64,000 nucleotides of DNA from Paenibacillus wynnii (lineage in GTDB: Bacteria > Bacillota > Bacilli > Paenibacillales > Paenibacillaceae), in contig NZ_JQCR01000003.1 of the NCBI RefSeq assembly GCF_000757885.1, forward strand, positions 682,001-746,000, in the 5' to 3' direction. The position numbers and the translations under genes were made by a program. The notes beneath the pieces are model-generated. The model was not told where the DNA came from and did no database searches. It saw only the letters and a program-made list of their open reading frames with translations. This document shows, in pieces, positions 17,021 to 25,952 of this stretch; the first letter of the stretch is position 1, and every line of letters begins with the position of its first letter.

Positions 17021-17626
17021 ATGACAGTATTTTTGAAAGGATTGATTATTGGTCTCTCAATAGCAGCTCCAGTGGGACCCATTGGTATTTTGTGTATCCG
17101 TCGAACCTTAAATCAAGGGAGATTATACGGTTTTATTTCTGGAGCGGGAGCAGCAACGGCTGATGCATTCTATGGGTGTGTTGCAGCGTTTGGCTTAACC
17201 ATAATTTCCCACTTCCTAATGGAACAGAGATTATGGATACAATTTGTTGGAGGATTGTTTTTATTATACATGGGGATTCAGTCTATGAGATCAGTTCCAA
17301 GTACTAATACAAGGATCTCTTCCTCAGAGGGATTATTAACTTCTTATCTATCAACATTCATACTGACCATAACAAATCCAATGACCATACTAGCCTTTAT
17401 TGGAGTTTTCGCTGGATTAGGTATTTCAAGTGGAAGTAACACAGAAGCTATTTTTTTAGTAACAGGAGTATTTATGGGCTCGCTGTTTTGGTGGTTATTA
17501 TTAAGCAATGGTATTGGACTGATAAAAGGGTTTATGAATAATAATTTAATGGCTTGGATAAATCGTTGTTCTGGCATGGTTCTAATCATTTTTGGAATAG
17601 TAGCGTTAATAAAGATCTATCTCTAG
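17021..17626 (+). CDS. LysE family amino-acid exporter
   Basis: This 201-residue, six-helix membrane protein has the LysE/RhtB N-terminal signature GLSIAAPVGPIGILCIRRTL and a second conserved region ITNPMTILAFIGVFAG. The family exports amino acids or related small molecules in exchange for protons; the substrate is unknown. Ribosome site AAGGAGAATATT precedes the ATG. First intact gene of the AT-rich accessory tract. Confidence 0.88.
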   Translation: MTVFLKGLIIGLSIAAPVGPIGILCIRRTLNQGRLYGFISGAGAATADAFYGCVAAFGLTIISHFLMEQRLWIQFVGGLFLLYMGIQSMRSVPSTNTRISSSEGLLTSYLSTFILTITNPMTILAFIGVFAGLGISSGSNTEAIFLVTGVFMGSLFWWLLLSNGIGLIKGFMNNNLMAWINRCSGMVLIIFGIVALIKIYL

Positions 17627-17704
17627 GGATTACAAGTATAGAAATCAGCGTCGAGGAGGCTATGATGGTTATCTGTTTTTATAACTGGAAAAAGGGAGAG
17701 CACA

Positions 17705-18121
17705 ATGGAATTATTAAATAGTATAGAGAATAAATATAAAATCTCAAATCCCTTAATGAAACAAGCTAATAGATCAGTAACAATAACATTAATTTTAGGA
17801 CTTGTTATCCTTACTATAGTGCTTGATTCTAGACAATCGTGGAAGGTTATGGTCTATGTTGTGTACAGCTTATTAAGCACTTTTACAATAGTGAAAATAA
17901 GAACTAAATCTAAGAAGCAGTCGTATTTAGTGTTTACAGAGGAAGTTCTTCAAGTATATGATTTGAAAATTAATTTTAATGACATTGAAGAAGTTGTATG
18001 TCGAGATGAATTCATTGAAATCTTATTAAAGAACGAAAAGAGAGCAAAATCTATTTATTTTTCACCAAATGACTTGAGTCAAACCAATGAAATATTGACG
18101 AGGTTTAAAAGGCTAGCTTAG
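17705..18121 (+). CDS. Small membrane protein with PH-like C-terminal domain
   Basis: A 138-residue protein with two closely spaced transmembrane helices (about 28-63) followed by a short beta-rich cytosolic domain (YLVFTEEVLQVYDLKINFNDIEE...). This layout resembles small bacterial-PH (YcxB-like) proteins and is shared by the protein at 20721-21161. Function unknown. Confidence 0.6.
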   Translation: MELLNSIENKYKISNPLMKQANRSVTITLILGLVILTIVLDSRQSWKVMVYVVYSLLSTFTIVKIRTKSKKQSYLVFTEEVLQVYDLKINFNDIEEVVCRDEFIEILLKNEKRAKSIYFSPNDLSQTNEILTRFKRLA

Positions 18122-18150
18122 AGATTTTAGAAAGGAATGAATACCAAATT

Positions 18151-18385
18151 TGAATAAATTAAAACTTATTTTGTGGACGATTGGTCTCAAGAATCAGCTT
18201 CAGAAATTGAAAGACTAATTCATAAAGAGAGTCTAAAAGCAAGATAACAATAGTATTTGTGGGTTGCCTAGGGATAGTTTTTCTTATTCCATTAATTATC
18301 GTCCTCAATCTAAAAAATATAGTGATTTATCTGTATCATCTACTGCTAGATTTTCTAAATTTACTATTAGGTTCAATCATTTAAG
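18151..18385 (+). pseudogene. Frameshifted copy of the small membrane protein at 33778-34002
   Basis: Reading with two frame changes gives DDWSQESASEIERLIHKES and then VGCLGIVFLIPLIIVLNLKN with YLYHLLLDFLN. This aligns with DEVDWSLGSDQEIDKLIQKE and LGCLGLIVLTPLIIIINLKS of the intact gene at 33778. The copy has an in-frame TAA near 18244, no good start, and lies directly upstream of a methyltransferase that also has a paralogue near 33 kb. Confidence 0.75.
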
Positions 18386-18431
18386 AATTGATCGCGGTGA
18401 AGTTCAAATAACTATTAAGTGGGTGAGTTCC

Positions 18432-19034
18432 ATGAAAATTGTAAGTACATTAGAACATTATGAATTACTCATGGATGAGAATAATGATCCCGTACAAGAC
18501 CCCCCACAATTACAAGCATATATGAACGGATGGGATGGACCGATTTTTTATGATTTTTTATCTCCCAATAATAAATCAATACTAGAAGTTGGAGTGGGCA
18601 CTGGAAGAATAGCCAAAGAAGTATTAAAGAGAGGTTGTCAGTACCTTGTAGGTATAGATATTTCACCGAAGACTTTAAATAGGGCTAGATCAAACTTAAA
18701 GCAGTATACAAACTTGGAGTTAGTAAATAGCGATATTCATAGTTTTATTCGTCCAAATGCATTTGATGCAGCGTATAGTATCCTGACCTTTTTACATATC
18801 GAGGATAAGGAAAAGGCGTTATTTAACATTCACAATTCACTCAAGGAAAATGGGACGTTTGTTTTATCGGTTAGTAGAGACGATGAATGGCTCGAATGCA
18901 ACGATAGGAAGATAAAGCTATATCCCATTGGTTTAGAAGAATATATTCACTTATTTCTGTCGGTAGGTTTTCAAATTGAATCTATTCAGGAAACTGAAAG
19001 TAAATATGCAACAATAATTAAAGGAAGAAAGTAA
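18432..19034 (+). CDS. Class I SAM-dependent methyltransferase (paralogue of 32172-32774)
   Basis: This 200-residue methyltransferase has motif I VGVGTGRIAKEVL (about 51-63), motif II GIDISPKTLNRAR, and the post-motif LTFLHIEDKEKAL. Substrate unknown. The start is ATG at 18432; longer in-frame readings run into the pseudogene upstream and lack the paralogue's sequence. It is roughly three-quarters identical by eye to the protein at 32172-32774, including the identical C-terminal block IESIQETESKYATIIKG, indicating duplication or two related acquisitions. Confidence 0.83.
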   Translation: MKIVSTLEHYELLMDENNDPVQDPPQLQAYMNGWDGPIFYDFLSPNNKSILEVGVGTGRIAKEVLKRGCQYLVGIDISPKTLNRARSNLKQYTNLELVNSDIHSFIRPNAFDAAYSILTFLHIEDKEKALFNIHNSLKENGTFVLSVSRDDEWLECNDRKIKLYPIGLEEYIHLFLSVGFQIESIQETESKYATIIKGRK

Positions 19035-19081
19035 CTGCAGATCCCCGAAATATTAATAAATAAATGAGTAGGTGATTGCAC

Positions 19082-19747
19082 TTGGAAGATGTGAATAGTT
19101 TAATCCAAAAGTTAGCATGGGACACTCCAATAGAAGAAAAAGAAAATGCGATGAAGAGACTGCAGTTTATTAAAGATAAGGATCTCCATCTATTATTGCA
19201 GCCTATTTCCAAAGCTTATTGGGATGGAGCAGCAGAAGTAATAATAAACCTAGGCTATCCACGTGTGCATACTATTTTACCGGGATTACTTGAGTGGATT
19301 CAGGATATAAATTGGCCAGGTGCAAGACAGATATTAGACTTATTAAGAGAAATTGGTGATCCGGTAATTCCATATATTAAAGATGTGTTTAATCAACATA
19401 GTGATGATGTGGAATGGGTTGAGTGGATATTTGAATTATTGGTTGATAATTGGAATAAGAATCAGATCCTACAAATTGAGGAAGAGCTAATTCAAATGTC
19501 TAAAGGAAGAAAAAATGATATAAAAGCTTTGCGAACTTTATGGGTTCACGATATATACCAAACTGAAATCATTAATGCGATATTACAGGAAAAGAAGAGG
19601 AATATAACCTCTGAGATTATCGAACTTGAGAAATTAAATCCAGGGATAGACTGCATGGATCTTGATAGAAGATTGAATGAAGTGATCTTCAAGCCTAAAT
19701 TTATTAAACAATATTTTGAGCAAAATAAGGTGAGATTTTCATTTTGA
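19082..19747 (+). CDS. DUF5071-like protein
   Basis: The 221-residue, mainly helical product contains LLEWIQDINWPGARQILDLL, the recognisable core of DUF5071 proteins, which often occur near polymorphic toxins or in accessory regions and have no assigned biochemical role. The TTG at 19082 is 6 bases after AGGTGA and is preferred to the TTG at 19076. The C-terminal third (about 130-221) is unrecognised. Confidence 0.65.
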   Translation: MEDVNSLIQKLAWDTPIEEKENAMKRLQFIKDKDLHLLLQPISKAYWDGAAEVIINLGYPRVHTILPGLLEWIQDINWPGARQILDLLREIGDPVIPYIKDVFNQHSDDVEWVEWIFELLVDNWNKNQILQIEEELIQMSKGRKNDIKALRTLWVHDIYQTEIINAILQEKKRNITSEIIELEKLNPGIDCMDLDRRLNEVIFKPKFIKQYFEQNKVRFSF

Positions 19748-19763
19748 ATGGAGTCTCTGATAA

Positions 19764-20254
19764 TTGTTAGCATTTAAATTTATGCAAATGACAGAAGAAA
19801 ATGCTGCTACCCTTGCAAAATGGAAGTATGAAGAACCCTACTCAATCTACAATATGGATGAGTCTATGAAAGTATTTTAGAATTAATGAATGGTGAATAC
19901 TTCTGCGCATTCAATCCTGACAATGCTATAATTGGTTATATTTGTATAGGTGATTCTGCTCGTGTAACTGGTGGATATGTGAATGGAATTTATAGTAGTG
20001 CTAAGTATGTAGACATTGGTTTGGGGTTGAAACCGGAATTAACAAACAAGGGTTTTGGCTATAATTTTTTAACAAGTAGTATTCAATTTCTCAAAGACCA
20101 ATATGATATTCATGAATTCCAACTTGTAGTTGCATCATTTAATGAGCGTGCGATTAAAGTATATGAACGTGTTGGGTTTGTAAAAGGAGTTCATTTTAAG
20201 AGTAGGATTGATGACATTGAGATAGATTTTGTGGTCATGAATTACTCAAGCTGA
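19764..20254 (+). pseudogene. GNAT acetyltransferase broken by one frameshift
   Basis: The 5' part (TTG at 19764 after TGGAG; MTEENAATLAKWKYEEPYSIY) ends at TAG 19878. The rest continues in another frame as ILELMNGEYFCAF and through the acetyl-CoA-binding region (LTNKGFGYNFL) and VYERVGFVKG. One extra base in the A-run at 19869-19871 would restore a full ~160-residue GNAT protein. Either the gene is dead or the sequence has a homopolymer error. Confidence 0.8.
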
Positions 20255-20266
20255 TAGCAGCAAAGG

Positions 20267-20689
20267 ATGATTTCTATAATATACATTATCGAAGTAAGTA
20301 ATGGACAAAACAAGTGGATCTCAGGAATTTTTGAAGAGCAACAAGCAACATTAAAGTATTATGACTCTATACCGGGAGATCTCAATGAATATCAAAGTGT
20401 TACATCAATAACATCACTAAACTACCCTTTTTACATAGTTGAAGAAGGAACCCATTTTACATACTTAGACTACTATAAGGACCTTGAAGAATTACTAGAA
20501 CATATAAACATAATAGAGGATCAGGACCATGTTTATATTAATTTGTATTACATTACCAATGATTACATATCTAAAAAACCAGGCACCGACAATATGGGAA
20601 TACTGAATCATCTTCATATCGATAATCATTTTTTAGAACATTATAAAGTTCAGGGGAGAGACCTATTCACAAGAAATAGAATTGCGTAG
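20267..20689 (+). CDS. Hypothetical acidic protein
   Basis: A 140-residue soluble, acidic protein rich in Tyr and Ile (MISIIYIIEVSNGQNK at the start). No motif is recognised. AAAGG lies directly before the ATG, so initiation may be weak. It sits between the broken acetyltransferase and a small membrane protein. Confidence 0.5.
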   Translation: MISIIYIIEVSNGQNKWISGIFEEQQATLKYYDSIPGDLNEYQSVTSITSLNYPFYIVEEGTHFTYLDYYKDLEELLEHINIIEDQDHVYINLYYITNDYISKKPGTDNMGILNHLHIDNHFLEHYKVQGRDLFTRNRIA

Positions 20690-20720
20690 GCGTATGGTAA
20701 TGAGAAGAGGGAGGGTTAAA

Positions 20721-21161
20721 GTGAACTCAATTCAGAACAAAAATATATTTGTTACATACCCCCACGGAAAGAAGTATCCATATACGTTCTCAATTTTTTT
20801 ACTAGCAAATGGTTTATTTATTGTATTTAGCGACTTGTATAACCTCAACCTTATATATTATTTATTGTTCGTTATCGCATTCCTACCATTTTTGTTTATT
20901 TCGCTAAAGAGTCAAAAAATAAAGTACAGGTTAGAGTTTAGTGACGATTTTTTATTGATTGGTGAAACAAGTCTTTCTTCTGAATCCATTAAAAAAATTG
21001 TTATATATAAACCCATTTCTATATATTTACATGTTGCATCTAATGAGAATAGAAAAAAGAGAATTACTTTACAAATGGATAAGGGAAATGCAGAGGATGC
21101 TTTTACTCAGATTAAGGAGTGGACAGACAAGCATAACATTCCATTAGAAAATAATTACTAG
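20721..21161 (+). CDS. Small membrane protein with PH-like C-terminal domain
   Basis: This 146-residue product has two transmembrane helices (about residues 17-60) and a C-terminal beta-rich domain, the same layout as the protein at 17705-18121. GTG at 20721 is chosen because GGGAGGG ends 6 bases upstream; the longer in-frame reading from 20682 runs through that ribosome site. Function unknown. Confidence 0.6.
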   Translation: MNSIQNKNIFVTYPHGKKYPYTFSIFLLANGLFIVFSDLYNLNLIYYLLFVIAFLPFLFISLKSQKIKYRLEFSDDFLLIGETSLSSESIKKIVIYKPISIYLHVASNENRKKRITLQMDKGNAEDAFTQIKEWTDKHNIPLENNY

Positions 21162-21191
21162 CTCACATTCTTCTAGCAGCGGAGGTTAATG

Positions 21192-21761
21192 ATGAAAACT
21201 ATGATTTACATGGTAAGGCATGGTGACTCACCTAAAACTGAAGGAAACGAGAGAACACGCGGCCTAACTGACAAGGGGCGGTCAGATGCCAACAGAATAA
21301 CTGAATTGTTGAGAAATGAGGAAATAGATACGTTCGTTTCGAGTCCGTATACAAGGGCTGTTTTAACAATAGAGGAATTAGCTCAGTCTTTAGGTAAAGA
21401 GGTATTAGTTGTTGAGGATTTAAAAGAAATGATGTTTTCAAGTGAAGATAAAATTATCTCTTATAAGGTGCTGTATCCATCTCTAGAGAATATGTTTTCT
21501 GATCCGGATTTTTCATTGCCAGGTGGGGAGTCAAGTAGAATTTGCCAGAAGCGTTCTATCGGGATTTTGAAAGAAATTCTTAAGAAATATAGAGGACAGA
21601 AAGTTGTAATAGGAACTCATGGAATTGTAATGACATTAATGATGGGATACTTTGATAGTCAATATGACTTGGATTTTTTATTACATACTTCGAAACCTGA
21701 TATATACAGAATGGAGTTCAATGAAGAAGACTTAATAGGAACAGAAAGAATGTGGAATTGA
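21192..21761 (+). CDS. Histidine phosphatase family protein
   Basis: This 189-residue protein carries the phosphoglycerate-mutase-like signature VRHGDSP (nucleophile His near residue 8), FVSSPYTRAVLT and a second catalytic His in VIGTHGIVM. The substrate is not predictable. It is one of three such proteins in the accessory tract. ATG at 21192 is six bases after GGAGG; an ATG three bases earlier is also possible. Confidence 0.85.
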   Translation: MKTMIYMVRHGDSPKTEGNERTRGLTDKGRSDANRITELLRNEEIDTFVSSPYTRAVLTIEELAQSLGKEVLVVEDLKEMMFSSEDKIISYKVLYPSLENMFSDPDFSLPGGESSRICQKRSIGILKEILKKYRGQKVVIGTHGIVMTLMMGYFDSQYDLDFLLHTSKPDIYRMEFNEEDLIGTERMWN

Positions 21762-21774
21762 AGGAGAGATTGAA

Positions 21775-22245
21775 TTGTTTCATTATATGAGTTTAATCAT
21801 CCCCATTGCTGTATTGTTGCCTAATCTATTTTTCTTCGGAACACCACCTAGAAATTCGCCTGCTACTATGGACGCGAAAGAAAATATGTTTTACAAGATA
21901 GCTGAAGGGATTGGGAGGTTAGGGGTGTTCGTACTACCCATTTTTTCAACAATACATAAGGATAAACCCTATGAAGTTTTAGCTATTATTGGAATGTTCG
22001 TTTTTCTACTTCTCTATTATGTTGGATGGATACGATATTTTAGAAAAGAGAGAGAATATAAGTTGCTTTACTCATCAATGATTGGCATTCCCGTTCCCTT
22101 GGCCATTAGTCCAATCCTATATTTCTTTTGTGCTTCGATTGTTTTACATTCCTCTTTATTCTTTCTTAGTAGTTTGATTTTAGCCATTGGACATATCCCA
22201 AGCAGCTTGAATATCTATTATCGAATTAATAATGATAAAGTTTAA
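21775..22245 (+). CDS. Hypothetical four-helix membrane protein
   Basis: A 156-residue protein with about four transmembrane helices and the N-terminal motif LPNLFFFGTPPRN. It starts with TTG, seven bases after AAGGAGA, and follows the phosphatase gene by 13 bases, so the two are probably co-transcribed. No function recognised. Confidence 0.65.
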   Translation: MFHYMSLIIPIAVLLPNLFFFGTPPRNSPATMDAKENMFYKIAEGIGRLGVFVLPIFSTIHKDKPYEVLAIIGMFVFLLLYYVGWIRYFRKEREYKLLYSSMIGIPVPLAISPILYFFCASIVLHSSLFFLSSLILAIGHIPSSLNIYYRINNDKV

Positions 22246-22342
22246 AGATTATAATTATGGGCTCGTCGTTAGAACTTTACTTGCACAATTATTATTGGAG
22301 CCAGCAGCTTATTTCATAGGTATGGTAGTAAAACTCTTATAA
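22232..22342 (+). CDS. Possible 36-residue membrane peptide or gene remnant
   Basis: An ATG at 22232, overlapping the end of the previous gene in another frame, opens MIKFKDYNYGLVVRT and a hydrophobic stretch ending GMVVKLL. No ribosome site is visible, so it is more likely the tail of a lost membrane-protein gene than a working cistron. Confidence 0.25.
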   Translation: MIKFKDYNYGLVVRTLLAQLLLEPAAYFIGMVVKLL

Positions 22343-22357
22343 AAGGAGGAGCAGTTT

Positions 22358-22858
22358 ATGATAAAGAGTAAGAAAAAATTATTTCTACTTATTATTGTAG
22401 TTTTATTGCTCATTCCTGTTATATACAGTTACTATTCTTACACGGGTATAAAAGTTAATAATAAATATGCTGATGAGTTTGATCATGACCTAATAAATGT
22501 TGTAAATCAAAAAAATGAATTTGATATGAAAGAGGTAACAAAGTTTGAATGGGATACAATGATTGTATTTGGTCCGTATACTTCGAGAGATGAAATGGAA
22601 AGTGTTATAGGACGGGAATGGACTACTTATACTTATTTTGGATATTTATTATTTAAGATACCGTTATTGGGGGATTATCCTTTAGATGATGACCCTCTAA
22701 ATAAAATAGTGTTTATGAAAGATGATCAGATTGTTGTCGATGTAACTTTTAATAGATATAAAGTGGATCTAACCGAGATAAATGAAATCACCTACTATGA
22801 AGAAGCTCATTTTACTATTAAAAAAGATACGGTATTACAAAAAGTAATTAATGATTAA
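22358..22858 (+). CDS. Membrane-anchored hypothetical protein
   Basis: The 166-residue product has an N-terminal transmembrane anchor (LFLLIIVVLLLIPVIYSYYSY) and an extracytoplasmic acidic domain. Ribosome site AAAGGAGGAG is strong. No family recognised with certainty. Confidence 0.65.
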   Translation: MIKSKKKLFLLIIVVLLLIPVIYSYYSYTGIKVNNKYADEFDHDLINVVNQKNEFDMKEVTKFEWDTMIVFGPYTSRDEMESVIGREWTTYTYFGYLLFKIPLLGDYPLDDDPLNKIVFMKDDQIVVDVTFNRYKVDLTEINEITYYEEAHFTIKKDTVLQKVIND

Positions 22859-22870
22859 GAGGTGCGCCTT

Positions 22871-23392
22871 ATGTCTATTAATATTCGAACTGAAACTAAG
22901 GAAGATTACATTCAAGTCTACGATGTCAATTTCATGGCTTTTGGAGATCGTGAGGATGAGGCTAGATTAGTTGAACGAATAAGAGAATCACAATATTTTG
23001 TTCCGCAGCTCTCTATTGTCGCAGAAAATGATAATGAAATCGTAGGGCATTTATTAATGAGCAAAGCAAAGGTAGTTGAAGGGAATAGTAAACATGAAGT
23101 GGTCGTTTTAGCGCCTATTGCTGTTAAACCAGATTTTCAAAAACAAGGAATAGGAAAACAATTGATTTTCGAGGGATTAAAGAGATGTAAGGAGTCTAAC
23201 TATAATCTTATATTGTTAATAGGCCATCCTACATATTATCCGAAATTCGGATTTAAACCTGCGAGAACCTATGGATTAGAATTAAAGCAATTCCAGGTTC
23301 CAGACGAAGTATTTATGGTGTGTGAATTGAAAAAGAATGAATTATGTTCTATTAAAGGTGAGTTGATATACCCGGAGGCATTTTTTGAGTAG
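22871..23392 (+). CDS. GNAT family N-acetyltransferase
   Basis: This 173-residue acetyltransferase contains APIAVKPDFQKQGIGKQLI, with the Q/R-x-x-G-x-G/A acetyl-CoA pyrophosphate loop, and ends in a GHPTYYPKFGFKPA block typical of the YhbS-like branch. Acceptor unknown. ATG at 22871 follows GAGGTG; the in-frame GTG at 22862 overlaps that site. Confidence 0.87.
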   Translation: MSINIRTETKEDYIQVYDVNFMAFGDREDEARLVERIRESQYFVPQLSIVAENDNEIVGHLLMSKAKVVEGNSKHEVVVLAPIAVKPDFQKQGIGKQLIFEGLKRCKESNYNLILLIGHPTYYPKFGFKPARTYGLELKQFQVPDEVFMVCELKKNELCSIKGELIYPEAFFE

Positions 23393-23430
23393 AAAATGGA
23401 AGCCTTAACATCGACCACAGGAGGATTGAA

Positions 23431-24189
23431 ATGTTCGAAATTATTGATGTCCATAACGGAAATGTAGATGAAAAAGGATTTTTCTGTATGAGAAGTAAAC
23501 CTAAATCTAAAGGTTATCAAAACAAACTTGCATGGCTAAAACAGAGATTTCAAGAAGATCTGAAATTAAAGATTGTTGAAGAGGATGGACAACCCAAAGG
23601 ATTTATAGAATATATGCCAAGCGAAGTAGCTTGGAGAGGAATAAACGGTATTAATTACATGATCATTCATTGCCTTTGGATTGTGGGTAGAGGAAAAGGT
23701 AAAGGTTATGGGTCTATATTGCTTGAAGCCTGTATAAATGATGCAAGATTACAAGGGAAATCTGGAGTGGCGATGATCACTAGTTCGGAAACATGGTTAG
23801 CGGATAAATCTTTTTTTATGAAGTTTGGTTTTGAATCTGTAGCTCAAGCTCCACCTTGCTTTGAATTAATTGTTAAGAGATTTGATAAGGAACCCATACC
23901 GAGATTTAATGTGGGTTGGGATGAGCGGGCTAGTGAGTATATAGAGGGTATAACCATTTTAAAATCTGACCAATGTCCCTATATTGAGGATGCCGTGAAG
24001 ATAATTCTTGAAGTGGCAGAAGAAAGGTCTATACGATCACAAGTAATCGATTTGACGGACTGTGAACAAGCACAAAGAGCTCCCTCTGCTTATGGGGTGT
24101 TTAATGTGATTTTTAACGGTCGCGTTCTTACATATCATCCAGTTACCAAACGAGAATTTAATAAACTACTAGATATCAGTGGAGTTTGA
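23431..24189 (+). CDS. GNAT acetyltransferase with YoaP C-terminal domain
   Basis: The 252-residue protein has a GNAT domain (GRGKGKGYGSILLEACI near residues 87-103) followed by a C-terminal ~45-residue segment (IIFNGRVLTYHPVTKREF-like) recognised as the YoaP domain. A SDQCPYIEDAV motif precedes it. B. subtilis YoaP has the same arrangement. Substrate unknown. Confidence 0.82.
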   Translation: MFEIIDVHNGNVDEKGFFCMRSKPKSKGYQNKLAWLKQRFQEDLKLKIVEEDGQPKGFIEYMPSEVAWRGINGINYMIIHCLWIVGRGKGKGYGSILLEACINDARLQGKSGVAMITSSETWLADKSFFMKFGFESVAQAPPCFELIVKRFDKEPIPRFNVGWDERASEYIEGITILKSDQCPYIEDAVKIILEVAEERSIRSQVIDLTDCEQAQRAPSAYGVFNVIFNGRVLTYHPVTKREFNKLLDISGV

Positions 24190-24219
24190 TGTAGTGATAA
24201 AAATGAAGGAGATTAGAAT

Positions 24220-24777
24220 ATGAGTGAATTCAGCGAAAGCTATCACCTGCTATCCAATAACCAACAAGAAGGAGTAAGCCTTCTTCAAAATGCAGGTATT
24301 GGCGGTTTTGTTTTTCCAGAAACTAATAACTGGGTGACCCTTCTACCTGAAGGGGATATTTTTGAGCTAAACAATGAATTAATCTCTCACAATCCGGGGG
24401 TATTGCTTCACTATATTTATGCTGAAGATCATGGCTGGTCGCTTAGTGTTTTTGAAGGTACAAATCAAACGTTTCATTACGAATGTACCTGGGAAGAGGA
24501 AGTGGAAAATAATTATCAAGAGATCAACAAGAGTAAAATCATAGAAATCATGAATAGAAATCCTAGTAAAGAGAAAGATATAACCGCTTTTGAAATTTCA
24601 AAATACTTTAAAATACGTGACCAAGAAGAGTTATTTGAACTTATTCCTGCCTATCGAGTTGCGGAATTAATCGGCTTAAGTAATTTTGAATGGATATCCT
24701 ATGAATATATGGAAATGGATCAGAATGATAATTCAAATCCGGTCGGTGACAAAGGCATAATAATCGTGAATCCGTAA
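24220..24777 (+). CDS. Hypothetical acidic protein
   Basis: A 185-residue soluble acidic protein (MSEFSESYHLLSNNQQ at the start). No motif recognised. A GGAGATTAGAAT ribosome site supports it. Downstream, 24778-24970 contains no gene I can support, only a locally GC-richer stretch near 24830-24915. Confidence 0.55.
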   Translation: MSEFSESYHLLSNNQQEGVSLLQNAGIGGFVFPETNNWVTLLPEGDIFELNNELISHNPGVLLHYIYAEDHGWSLSVFEGTNQTFHYECTWEEEVENNYQEINKSKIIEIMNRNPSKEKDITAFEISKYFKIRDQEELFELIPAYRVAELIGLSNFEWISYEYMEMDQNDNSNPVGDKGIIIVNP

Positions 24778-24970
24778 TATTGGAAAAACTATAACATTAA
24801 AGTTTTTCTACGAAATATCACTCAGGACTTGGGGCGTTAACTAATTTCACAGTCGGGGAAGGATCCAATCGGCGTGAATCGGGGCTATTTTGGATTGCCG
24901 GGGATGCCTGTAAAGGGTTTTCAAAAAATGATAAAATGATGAATATATATAAAAGAGAGGCGGAATAGAG

Positions 24971-25726
24971 ATGATCTATTCGTTCGTCATCGAACCTAAG
25001 CAGTACGAACTATTTGAAACGGAAGCAGAGCAAATAGAGAAATGCAAGGAATGGAGCCTAATTTCGGAGAAAGCCTCTAGAACGAAATCTTTCTTTTATA
25101 GAGGTAAAGGGCTGAACCTGCCGTGTACGATTATCGGTTATGCGGATCAAATGACGGCGGTTATCGAATTCGAGAACAAACAAAGGCACTGTATTCACCC
25201 TTCCTTTTTGAAGGAAATGCAAGCAGCAAATTACGGCCAGAAGGCGCTTCTGCCAGCCGTAGAGCTAGCAGAGGCTGCTGATTATGCGGCTGAAGGGGAA
25301 ACGGCAGTGATTGAAGCGTCAAAAGATAGCGAAGAGGTAACGGTTTCTGCGCTATCAGCAGTCATAATGGACAAGCCCGAAGCAGCTGCGGAAGAAGCGC
25401 CAAAGAAAAGCAAGTCCAAGAAAGCGCCGAAGCTTCAGCTTCCAGAGGAGAAAGTCAAAATGACCGCGACGGTAAAGGAGTTAACGACCGTCCCGAACAA
25501 TTTCTCAGACAATGAAGATGAAGTCATCATCTACGAAGCTGTCTCGATTGTCGATCCTGAGCTTGAGCTTGGCGATGCATGGTCCAGCCACAGTGCAACC
25601 CTTAAGAAGCTGGAGCTCGAGATTGGCGACACAATTACCTTCGATGCGAAAGTCGTGGCGAAGAAGTTGACCCGCCATCCCGTGCCTTATAAGATCAACA
25701 ATCAAGCAAAGATACAAAAGGTATAG
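24971..25726 (+). CDS. Hypothetical protein of higher GC than its surroundings
   Basis: This 251-residue soluble protein has an N-terminal domain (about 1-90), an Ala/Glu/Lys-rich linker (about 95-160, with KKSKSKKAPK) and a C-terminal beta-rich domain containing ITFDAKVVAKKLTRHPVPYK that resembles an OB-like module. Codon usage is visibly GC-richer than in both neighbours, so its origin differs from theirs. Function unknown. Good ribosome site AGAGAGGCG. Confidence 0.6.
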   Translation: MIYSFVIEPKQYELFETEAEQIEKCKEWSLISEKASRTKSFFYRGKGLNLPCTIIGYADQMTAVIEFENKQRHCIHPSFLKEMQAANYGQKALLPAVELAEAADYAAEGETAVIEASKDSEEVTVSALSAVIMDKPEAAAEEAPKKSKSKKAPKLQLPEEKVKMTATVKELTTVPNNFSDNEDEVIIYEAVSIVDPELELGDAWSSHSATLKKLELEIGDTITFDAKVVAKKLTRHPVPYKINNQAKIQKV

Positions 25727-25729
25727 CAT

Positions 25730-25876
25730 TCATCCGAAGGTTGACACCGAGGAACGTCATGTAAATCGGAATAATGAATATGCCGGGTACGCTGACTTGA
25801 CCAACGTGTACACGGTTAATTGATCTATGCCTTTGCCAGTTAAAATTGTCTTCGACCCGGAAGCGCGCTGCCTTTA
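25730..25876 (+). other. GC-richer remnant sequence, probably decayed coding DNA
   Basis: The plus frame gives an uninterrupted segment ending NNEYAGYADLTNVYTVN, a TGA, then SMPLPVKIVFDPEA, a pattern expected of a gene fragment with a nonsense codon. Neither strand offers a start with a ribosome site. No family recognised. Confidence 0.3.
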
Positions 25877-25884
25877 GCCTCACA

Positions 25885-25904
25885 GGTTCGTGAATATAAC
25901 AACA
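25885..25904 (+). repeat. Intergenic repeat element, copy 1
   Basis: GGTTCGTGAATATAACAACA lies 48 bases before the start codon at 25953. It matches copies at 27752 and 31092 (see those entries). The bases just upstream (GCTGCCTTTAGCCTCACA) also partly match the region before copy 2. Confidence 0.5.
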
Positions 25905-25952
25905 TTTTAGCATTTGGGACAATTATGAAAGTTCAAATATAGGAGACCAAAT

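Noticed and set aside
25730..25940. Transposase remnant on the minus strand
   Set aside because: The minus-strand frame has no recognisable transposase motif (no DDE or IS-family block) and no terminal inverted repeats were seen.
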